A stretch of 64,000 bases of DNA, taken from Moringa oleifera (Eukaryota > Streptophyta > Magnoliopsida > Brassicales > Moringaceae). Every line of letters begins with the position of its first letter. The stretch's first letter is position 1. Under the pieces are notes generated by a model, which ran no database searches, had not been told where the DNA came from, and saw only the letters and a program-made list of their open reading frames with translations. The stretch is from contig JAJFZO010000609.1 in the NCBI GenBank assembly GCA_021397835.1, positions 622,501 through 686,500 on the forward strand, in the 5' to 3' direction. Shown in pieces: positions 12,400-21,290 of this stretch. Made by a program: the position numbers and the translations under genes.

Positions 12400-12610
12400 T
12401 TCGTAATCTCATAATAATAATCGTATCTAGTTAATGAAATCATAACCTATTTTGGTAACCGCACTATTTTTTTATGCAATCGCACCGTAATTACTTAAAT
12501 CATACCTTATTTGTTTAAAATCGTAACTTGTTTGCTTAAATCTATTTGTTTAAAATCGTACCTTGTTTCAAATAATCGTATCATAATCCTAAAATCGTAA
12601 ACTATTTTTT
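12400..12610. repeat. Left array of AAATCGTAAC-type motifs in the MULE
   Basis: Short motifs of the form AAATCGTAAC, AATCGTACC and AATCGTATC recur about every 20-40 bp, all in the same orientation, just before the protease ORF. The same motif in opposite orientation fills 19540-19745, on the other side of the element. Confidence 0.7.
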
Positions 12611-13571
12611 TTTACGTTTTTTTATCAAATGCAGATGACAAGCAGCCTTGTTTCTCATAAGCCATATGTGACCCCCAAAGAGTCGTGAAAGATTGAAAAG
12701 ATACTCAAGCACTACAACAATGATGTCATCCCTACTCTAAGGGTAATTTTACATGACTCTGAGAATGAGAAGTTTAGAGGGACCTACTTAAGGTATTTTC
12801 TACATTTGCATGCCGATTTTAACTTCTTTGGAATTATTGTCCATGTCTTCTACTTCGAGAGATTCAGCAAAACCGCAAGGATGAAATATGGTTCAGATTT
12901 GGGTAGAATGAAGTTTGTTTCAGTAAAGTGAAATTCTGCCTAATCACTAGATTGAAGTTTGGTAAGCTATTGGACGCAGACAATATTGAAGCTACTCCAT
13001 CTGGTATCCTAGCCAAATACTTCAAGGGAAGGGATAAGGTTAGTGGTAGTCACATTAAGACGAGGTTGTTATAAAGAGACTTTAAGGAAGAAGATGACAA
13101 ACTAAAGTTGGGGTTGTTGTATTTGTTGAACAGGTTCATTAAAGGCCACGACGAGCGACAGCAGATCCCAACATGGCAACTTCATTTGGTAGATAATTTA
13201 GAGGCTTTTAATAGCTTTCCATCGGGCACATGGGTTTACTATAACTCCTTATTGCATTTCAAGAAGGTAGTTACAAATCGAATAAGCGATGCTAATGGGG
13301 TGAGCTACATTGCTTTACAGTTTCGTATGGGCACTACATGTACGAACTTTATTTTGCATTTTCTTTTTTTTTAATTTCATTGAATTTTATATTAATCAGT
13401 TACAACTTCATTTTTCTTTTCACAGGTTTTTATCTTTGAAGTGATTCCTACTACCAACATGCATGGCATGAGGTTGTCAAGATCTAACTTGTCATTACCA
13501 ATAATTTATCGATAGAGGTTCCATCACAGATCCCATGATGGAGATTACAAGAAGATCTTCACAAACAGTGT

Positions 13572-13850
13572 AAGTAATTTTATGCCTTCATTTTTCATTT
13601 CGTGCCTTTATTTTCCATTTGGTGCATTCGTTCTCCATTTTGTGCCTTCGTTCTCCATTTCATGCCTTTTTTCTCCATTTCATGTCTTAGTTTTCCAATT
13701 TTGTGCCCTCTTTCTCTAATTTTCTATCTACATTTTCATTTCGTGACTTCATTTTTCATTTTTATATCTTCATTTTCATGTTGTGCCTTAATTTTTTATT
13801 TTCGTATATTCATTATTAATTTCATACCTTTATTTGTATTTTCAAATGGG
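13572..13850. repeat. Degenerate tandem repeat TTCATTTCGTGCC in a protease intron
   Basis: About a dozen diverged copies of a roughly 20-bp unit (TTTCATTTCGTGCCTTCATT-like). It produces a Cys/Phe-rich 120-codon ORF (13602-13964) that is an artefact of the repeat. It follows the donor-like GTAAGT at about 13570, so it sits in an intron of the protease gene. Confidence 0.75.
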
Positions 13851-15099
13851 GCTAAGCTAAATTTGAAGCCAACTACTACTGAGCATCAAGCCCTATACTA
13901 TGATGGGGTTGAAGACACTGTTGTGCAATTGCAAGCTATTGAGACCAATGTGCCTGCCGCATGATCGATTGGGGATAACAACATCATGGAGTCCCCAATT
14001 AGAATAAGGCTACAAATTTGTTATCTTTTTTAGGCAAAACATTCAAGGTAAGGGAGAGGATTACTAGTGAAGAAGAATGAATGGTTGACGAGTCAGAGCT
14101 GGACCTGAGGGAAAGGGATGTTGAGAGGGAGGCACCTAATGCTGAAAGGGTGTACGGGATCCAGATGTTTATCGTCGCCTCGTTGCTATGAAGGTGAAAT
14201 TAAATCTTCTCGAGGCGAAGTAAATCGCATGGATTCAGACAACGAAAGATGCCATTAGAAGCAAATAGTGATCTTGAAATCCATCCAAGTCTCTCTACAA
14301 GGATATGGATTTAGTGGCCAAGACCCATCTCCAACTATATCAAATCCAGCTCCCAATGAGGTGTTTTCATATGTTTTGTGACCAATTTATTTCAACTATT
14401 TTTTTGTTTCGTGTATCGTTAGTAATCATATTTTTCTTTCGTACATTATTAAATGTGATGTCCTAATTCAGTACATTATTTTTTTTTTAGGGTATTATTG
14501 CATACTAAGCCTAAGAGGGTTTGGCTTTTGCAGGGCAATGCCATGAAACAGAAGCCAATATAGGGCCAATGGAAGAAGTTGTCACTATAAGGCCATGCAA
14601 TGATGACATCGGGGCTCTTACTAGGCTACATGAAGAATTGCCATCTGCAGGGTCACCCAAGAGGACTTCAGAGAGGGACTTGGCTCTTGTCCCAGTTAAG
14701 GCCACCAACAATATGATGTCAGTTGTCAGGACTTGTAAATGGTCAAGACAACTGTGCAGCCCATATGTCGACCTTAATATTGGGCATAAGAAAGCCAAGT
14801 CCACTCACGTGGTGAGTGCAAAGCTTAAAATCTCAGACAAGATCATCACTGCATTCAACGAGTTCATGAAGGGCCAATCATAATAAGTAATTTACATATA
14901 TGTTGCATACTATTGGTTTGAATTTCATTTTTCTCACTTTTTTCTCACACTTGGTTTTCATTTCCTTTAGTTATAATGTAGGTATTGGCCATTCAATCAG
15001 TGTGGATTGGTTCAAAGTCTTAATTGACAATGATGAGTGGATCAATGACTCTGTAAGTTTATAATTTTTTATACTATATTTCTTAGTTGTCGTGTTTTT

Positions 15100-15354
15100 A
15101 TTTCATACCCTGATTCATAGTTTTGTAACCGAATTAGAATTCATATCTCAATTTCATACCATGATTCATAGTTTCGTAACCAAATTAGAATTAATACCTT
15201 CATTTCGTAACATCATTTATAGTTTTGTAACAAAATTAGAAATTGTATCTTCATTTCGTACCATGATTCTTATTATCGTAATCAAATTAGAATTCGCGCC
15301 TTTATTTCGTACCCTTATTCACTCATTTTGTAACTCACTTATATCGTTTTTCTA
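15100..15354. repeat. Five-copy tandem repeat with an exact 51-bp period
   Basis: The anchor ATTTCATA/ATTTCGTA starts at 15100, 15151, 15202, 15253 and 15304, so every spacing is exactly 51 bp. Units read ATTTCGTACCATGATTCAT, then AGTTTTGTAACCAAATTAGA, with point differences only. Because 51 is a multiple of three, the array stays open for 87 codons. It lies between a GTAAGT donor near 15053 and a CAG acceptor near 15368, so it should be intronic in the protease gene. Confidence 0.9.
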
Positions 15355-16239
15355 ATGTTTGCACCAGCAAATTGATGCATATTTACATATCCTTCGGAGA
15401 AGGCAAAAGAAGCTTCCTGGGCAATATGCACAAGATATCTGCATTTGTGATCCTTGACTCTATGTATGTTCATTAATCATTAAGGTGATTTAGCTGATTT
15501 TTTATTCAATTTGTTTGTCGACTTTGTTTTATTGATCAAATTTACAGACAACATTTTATTATATTTACAACGAATATCAAAAGGATCCAGATACTGATTG
15601 TCCTCCGTCACACTCAAACTTTGAAGTCTATAAATGGGAAGAAGATTTTTTGGACCATGTGCGAGGCAAATTTTTAAGTGATTATTCTGCTTGGAACACT
15701 GTAAATAAGGTGACTTATCTTCATTATTTTTACTTTATTAACTTTTTTTTCAATATTATGAGTACTCAGTAATGATATTTAAATAATATTAATGTAGTTG
15801 ATGGTTTCTTGCCACGTTGGGAGATCTCACTGGCTCTTAGTCATTATGAACTTACGAAAATTATGTTTTTTTTTTTTTTGCAGTGACAATTGCGGTCCTC
15901 ACATGTTATATATTATAGAACATTTACTACTTAGGAAGCATTTAAAATATACTGATAAGGATATGTCAGACATTAGAAATCACATGGCAATATATATATT
16001 TGCCAACGCTATTGTAAACGATAGTCATTGATTCGTTTTTTTCTTTTTATTCAATGTATTTATTTTGTATATATATTTGGCAATTGCATATAACATTTTT
16101 TTAATTCATTAGAAATTAGACTATGTATTTATTTTGTATATACAGTTAAAAATTTTATGAAACATTTTTTTTGTCAATATAAATTATATTTATGTAAATA
16201 ATGTGTAAGATGTACTAATCATATTACAAATTTTGGTAA

Positions 16240-16660
16240 CCACTCATTCATAAGTCTTCCAACTTATCAATCAAGTTACGAATTTTAGTCATAATTTCAT
16301 CATAATTGTGTAGGATTTACTAATGAAGTTACGAATTTTAGTCACGATTTCATTATATAAGTTTGCATGATTTACTAATCAAACTATGATTTCCTATTCA
16401 AGTTACAAATATTACTCATGATTTACTAATCAAGCTACGATTTCTTAATCAAGTTACGAATTTTACTCAAGATTTTATTATATAAGTTTGCACGATTTCA
16501 TAACTAAGTTACGAATATTACTTAAGATTTATTAGTCAAGTTACAAATTTAATGTATGAAAATAAGGTACACTAACATTACGATGATCACATAATTTATA
16601 AAATATAAGATAATTTATTATACGATTTGCTAATTAAGTTATGATTTGTGGTGAAAATAT
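16240..16660. repeat. Central array of GTTACGAATTT / CACGATTT motifs between the convergent MULE genes
   Basis: Repeated CAAGTTACGAATTTTA, TCACGATTTCATTATATAAG and AAGTTACGAAT-like strings occur about every 25-50 bp, between the protease stop at 16031 and the transposase stop at 16803. The unit shares its core with the arrays at 12400-12610 and 19540-19745. Confidence 0.7.
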
Positions 16661-16800
16661 TTTCGAAGTGTTAGTTACATTATCAACATTACTTCAATTG
16701 ATCTGCATGTAACAATTAAAACTATATAAAAACTTAAAATCCGAATACATAGTGATATAGAAGTTAAAAATCATCAATATCATCAAAATATTACGATATA

Positions 16801-19484
16801 TCATAAGTCAATGGTACAATCATCTAGTGAAGTTGAAATGGGAGGCATTTCACAAGTTTATAAATTATGACCAATTCCACCACAATTATGGCATTTACAA
16901 CGAAATTGATCAGACACATTTGACGATTGAGAATGGCTTACTCCATCAAAATATTATGGATTCGAGCATGTTAATCTATTGTGCCAATATTGACCACATC
17001 TAGAGCATTTTTTTTGACGCGTCGTCTCCCTACCAGAGGGTATTCTCTGCTTCTTTGGATGCCCTACTGACTCATCATTATTCGGTGGTAATACCGCAAC
17101 TATTTTGACTTCTTGGGTACATTCCAATCAAATTAGTCACAACTGGATATACTAGCTCAGTATATGCTGCTACTAGTTGACCCTGTTTGTCGTAGTTGAA
17201 GTAAAGACTTATGAAATCAATATTACGTTCCTTATAAAAAGTACATAATTTATGAAGTTAATGAAAAAAATAACATGAATAATGAAATTAACAAAACCAT
17301 AAGTATCACCTAGAAGCTGTTAGTGCATGTGCACATGACAAAAGATCAGTCTGAAACTTTCTACAAGTGCAAGTACGTTCGATAAGGTTCACAACTACCT
17401 CTTTACCCTTGTGCCTAATCAAAAATATGTTTCAATCAACATTAAAAGTCGTCATTTATAATGAAACTTTTTGTCTCTCATTCATCAATGAGTGAACTCA
17501 TTCTGTGAGTTGTGACCTCCAAACCTTAGATTTTTTGAGTCAATCATAGAACCAACATTGCATTATATCTCGAATGAATTCCAATAAAGCTATAAAGGGC
17601 AACTCACGAGCAAATCGAAGACATGAATTCAAGCTCTCAGCAATGTTAATGGTCATGAGTTGATATCGTCTCCGGGGGCAATACACACGTGACCATTTTT
17701 TTAGATCTTCCGTCATGATATATTCGAAAGCTTTAGGGTGATTAGCCTGTAACTCAGTCATTAATTTATTAAATTCAGATTCTCGATATGCCTTAGCCGC
17801 ATTATAAAATATCTTAGATACATCTTCTCTCTTAAATGTATTCTTTATGTTTTGAGCCATATGCCAAGAACATAAACAATGACAAGAATTGAAAAAGACC
17901 TTTGCGGTGGCCTTTGCAATACTAGCATGACGATCTGATATAATAACCAAGTCTTCAACCGAGCTAATTGCTTCTTTTAGCTGCCTTAAGAACTATTCTC
18001 ATGCTTCATAGTTCTTCAAGTCACCATAACCGAATGTTACTAGATATATTTGTTCATTCTCATCTTTGCACGCCGATACAATCATTATACCGTGGAACCT
18101 CCCTTTTAGGTGAGCAGGATTGAAAACAATGATCGGTCTAATTACTGAATGAAACCCCTCAATGATTATCCAAGAGCCACAAATAAATACTTAAATTGAT
18201 TTGGTCCATCTTCAATGCATACGTGAGCCCTAATTACTAGATTAATAGTTTGCAACATGTGGCGATATTAAGATAGTTGTTGATATGACTCAATTAGATC
18301 ACCATATGTAAGAGACAATGCATACTCTTTAGCCTTCCAAGCTTTACTATATAATATATGTATGCCACATAGTTCTTTCATATTACCCATGTTGTCTTTT
18401 GGCTTAATGATTCTAGCATTGATAGATAACCTCTGAGCTACAATTTCTCCAATAACAGCAGAACTTGCTTGTCGATGTCGTAAATGCAACTCTTTAACCG
18501 TGCAAGTATGTGTCAAATCACACTTTCTAATTTGAAAAAATTTTCCTTATGCAACTCTCACAGCATGAACCTTTCATGCACAATTTTCTTCTCTACAAGT
18601 AATCTCAAATACTAATTTGTTAGACCTAATGACTCTGAATTCAAAGTTCTCAGTTAATGCATGCGTACCTAAAAATCACTTCAACTCTTTCTTGTTTGGA
18701 AAAAACTGACCTCTAGTAAGCGTATGAATCAAAGTCACTGATTCCATAGTATGAGTCGTAGCAAGACTATAATTCAGCATCCAACACATTATATCATCTG
18801 ACAACACCATTATTTGAATTATTATGTACTTTTGGGCATGCAATTGGGACATAAGGTGGGATAATACGTAAGTTCTCATTCAATTCTTCATTGTTGATTT
18901 CTACTTCTATAATGCGTTCACATTGATCTTCATTGGTAGGCTGAGTAAGTTGAGTTCCTATGATTGTGTATTCATACCCAATATTATAGTCCATCTGCTC
19001 ATCCAAGTTGATCTCATCAGTGTACTGAGTGTCAAGAGGAGTCTCATTATAGACGAATGGTTCGGTGCCATAAAAGTCTAATTGCACAGTAAGATTGCTT
19101 CCCGTACAAGAATTAAAAGGATTGACTTCTCCTAAAATTTCACCTTCACATAAAACATGCTTATTTTCAACAAAATTTCTCTTCACCAAATTAATAATTA
19201 TACAAAAAACTATACTGTCATCGTACAACATAAACTCAATATCTTCATCATTCCTTAACTCAATTTTGACAGCAGTTTTTTCAGATCTTACTATGGTATG
19301 CAGTACAATATCAATATTAGAGAAATTAGCCTCCATGCAAGATTTAAGTAAATCCAATAACTGTACATATTTCAAATCCCTTCGAATAATATATCCCTTA
19401 GTTTTGATAGCTTTGCCAATATTCTCAAAACTTTCTCTAGACTCAAACCACTCACCATTCCAAGTTATAATTATTTATATCCTA
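16801..19484 (-). pseudogene. MULE (MuDR-type) transposase relic with SWIM and CCHC zinc motifs
   Basis: Read from high to low coordinates. The N-terminus is TWNGEWFESRESFENIG (about 19470), with acidic text to 18800. A MuDR DNA-binding part follows: FQIRKCDLTHTCTVKELH, then GIHILYSKAWKAKEYAL at 18516-18268. The DDE region comes next: FNPAHLKGRFHG, LVIISDRHAS (about 17940), CLCSWHMAQNIKNTF, and the Glu region TINIAESLNS. Then a SWIM finger CTCRKFQTDLLSCAHAL (about 17320-17380) and two CCHC knuckles, CSRCGQYWHN and CKCHNCGGIGHN. The stop is at 16801-16803. The first catalytic Asp (family DGTHLKG) is Asn here (codon 18119-18121). Two Trp codons of the family's W-x-W motif are now stops (17999-18001 and 17993-17995), and there are further frame breaks. 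The product would have cut and moved the element; this copy cannot. Confidence 0.85.
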
Positions 19485-19539
19485 CAATGACCACAAAAAC
19501 ATTTTAAATAACAACTGAAAAGAATTACCTATTACAGAT

Positions 19540-19745
19540 AAGAATATAAGATTTCGCATGTTACGATTTCATCAAATAAGTCACGATTCAAAAACTTGTT
19601 ATGAATACTTGTTACGATTTTATGAATGTTACAAATCGCATAATGATATTACGATAAACCAAGTAAGATACGATTTTCAAACATATTAAGATTATGACAC
19701 GATTTTTAATTAAAGTTACGAAATATAAAAGAGGTCACGATATAA
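19540..19745. repeat. Right array of GTTACGATTT motifs in the MULE
   Basis: Repeated GTTACGATTTCATCAAATAA, GTTACGATTTTATGAATGTT, TATTACGATAA and AAGTTACGAAA strings lie upstream of the transposase frame. The orientation is opposite to the array at 12400-12610, so the two mirror each other across the element. Confidence 0.7.
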
Positions 19746-20099
19746 ATAGATACAACTGAAATCTTCACAGTTTTAAGCTACATTACAGTTTAAACGGTAT
19801 ACCTATCACCTTCTTTACCTATTCGAGCACGGTCTGATTTTGAAGAAGAATATATTGTCAAAAACACGAGCTTTTTTCTGCGTAAGATAACTAGCCTTCG
19901 ATTCCTTCTTGGAATTTTCATTTGATAGATCTTAGATACAAATATTGGAAGAAAAAAACTCAAAGGAAGAGCGAAGAAAGACAAAGCACAAGGAGAGACA
20001 GAGGCCGAAAGAAAGAGAAAATTTTCCTCCAAAAAGGTAATGTGTTCAGACAAATCTTGTGAATTTTTGAGTTCATTTAATTTTTAAGTGTATCATTGT

Positions 20100-20217
20100 C
20101 TTTTGTAAGGGTATTTTTGCTTTTTTAAGACACTTAAGTGTAAAAAAACCAAACTTAGTAAAAGATGTTTCTTTTACAAAAACCCGGTGTCGGAGTGCCA
20201 ATTTTGGCAATTTCCTC
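20100..20217 (-). repeat. Right terminal inverted repeat of the MULE
   Basis: Ends TTTCCTC at 20217, the inverse of the left start GAGGAAA. Imperfect match to 11698-11815. The minus-strand 87-codon ORF just inside it (19790-20053) has no recognisable domain and is probably leader sequence of the transposase gene. Confidence 0.75.
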
Positions 20218-20226
20218 AATTTTTAA
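20218..20226. repeat. Right 9-bp target-site duplication of the MULE
   Basis: AATTTTTAA, identical to 11689-11697 and directly abutting the element end. Confidence 0.85.
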
Positions 20227-20934
20227 AGCTAAAAGAAGTGAGTATAAGCAAATTATATAATTCATGTGTAAAAAAAAGTTGTATGTTTAAGTTATGAAAT
20301 AGATTTATGCCATGAATTTTTGTTTAAACATTTAAAGCATGTTGAGTTTGCTCGATAACCACTTGCCTAAATAAACAAAAGAGTGTAATCAAGTTGTGAC
20401 TTACTTGAGAAGCTCTGTAATTGCATATATGATACAGACTACTCTATTAATTAACAGTTGGTGACATAGAATTACTTCCATTAGCCATGAGCCAATTATA
20501 TGGAAAATTTATAAATATGATTATATGATCTTATGGATCAAAATGGTTACATAGAATTTTTAGAGCATTTAATTATCTTGTTAGCTATAACATAAGAAGA
20601 AAATGAAATTGCGTATCATTTGAATATATTTGGGTATAGTTGATCTTAATAAATAAGGATAATATATTTAGCAATGATTTATGGTTTGGATTATATATTT
20701 AGCATGATTTATTATTGTTAATTATTTATACTTACTGAGTTATGACACTAAATCACAAATGAATTTTTAGACTAGTGAAGTTCAAAAATGAAATCCTTAG
20801 CAAACTCTCAAACCATATGGTGCACAGGTCAAAGATCTATCCTCTTCTTTAATCTCTCCTTTTGAGCACTTTTGCACATTTAGTACTATGTGAAAATTAT
20901 GTAATTGATCCCTTATTCTTAAAGGTCATTATGA

Positions 20935-21290
20935 AGGAACTCATTCCAAATGCAATTAAGCACCCATAAATACAAAGCTATGATGGCACCATCGATCCTT
21001 AAGTGCATGCTAAACTGTTCAAGGATGCCTTACTGAGGCGAGAGATGCGCTGACGATCACCTTAGACTTGTATCATTCTCTTAAGCTAACCTCCATCATC
21101 TCTTTTCAAGAGTTCGTCACCTTACTGGTTACAAGATTTACTAGTAAGACATGTAATAGAAGCACCATCGATGATCTCTAAGTCATCTAATAGAACATGG
21201 ATGGGAGGTTTTGGGAGTTTGTAGAAAGATTTACCAAGAAAGCCTAGTAAGTACGAAATTTAACTAATAAGATATGTTTTATTATAAGAC
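20935..21290 (+). pseudogene. Ty3/gypsy gag relic
   Basis: Read with several frame shifts and stops, the text gives ELIPNAIKHP, SYDGTIDP, LFKDALL, then ISFQEFVTLLVTRFTSK and FWEFVERFTKKA. This order matches the capsid region of plant Ty3/gypsy Gag: the YDGTxDP motif, the SFxxLxxxFVxxF helix and the LRxFVxRFNKEA motif. In life it would package retrotransposon RNA. No protease or polymerase part follows within 3 kb. A shorter relative is at 10380-10500. Both fragments are on the plus strand, either side of the MULE. Confidence 0.6.

Larger units (their letters stand above)
12635..16031 (+). pseudogene. DUF1985 / Ulp1-like C48 cysteine protease relic of the MULE
   Basis: The frame opens at an ATG right after a TTTATCAAATGCAG acceptor-like site. 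A DUF1985-like part (12635-13350) includes FCLITRLKFG and LGLLYLLNRFIKGHDE. A middle exon (about 14520-14883) has no known fold. The C48 protease part follows: WFKVLIDNDEWINDS ends at about 15052, QIDAYLHILRRRQKK begins at about 15369, then an exon at 15548-15708, the catalytic-type His in SHWLLVIMNLR (codon 15828-15830) and the catalytic-type Cys in DNCGPHM (codon 15891-15893). The stop is at 16029-16031. Ulp1-type enzymes cleave SUMO from conjugates. In-frame stops in the DUF1985 part (after VTPKES, after RFG) and after DICICDP, together with a missing DS-type exon between His and Cys, make it non-functional as read. Exon limits are partly estimates. Confidence 0.72.
11698..20217. mobile_element. 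Complete-ended Mutator-like element carrying Ulp1-protease and transposase relics
   Basis: The element is 8,520 bp. Its ends are imperfect inverted repeats: 11698 onward and the complement of 20217 backward both begin GAGGAAA. They then share TCCG-ACA blocks, TTTGTGTAAA/TTTTGTAAAA, a GTTTTT...ACACTT block and ACCCTTTACA/ACCCTTACA over roughly 120 bp. A perfect 9-bp duplication flanks it. Inside, a DUF1985/Ulp1-type protease gene (plus strand) and a MuDR-type transposase gene (minus strand) run towards each other, with terminal-repeat promoters presumably at both ends. Plant MULEs that carry Ulp1-like proteases are known (Kaonashi-type in Arabidopsis, and others in melon). Both genes here carry stops, so the element is now non-autonomous. 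Boundaries are directly visible; the family assignment follows from the transposase domains. Confidence 0.88.

Noticed and set aside
13602..13964. 120-codon Cys/Phe-rich plus-strand ORF
   Set aside because: Mostly generated by a roughly 20-bp tandem repeat in an intron; only its last 37 codons resemble a protease-gene exon.
14511..14804. 97-codon minus-strand ORF
   Set aside because: It is the antisense shadow of the middle exon of the Ulp1-like gene.
15100..15354. CRISPR-like array
   Set aside because: Units are contiguous tandem repeats without unique spacers, in a plant intron.
19095..19490. 131-codon plus-strand ORF
   Set aside because: It is the antisense of the MULE transposase N-terminal region, whose family text is on the minus strand.
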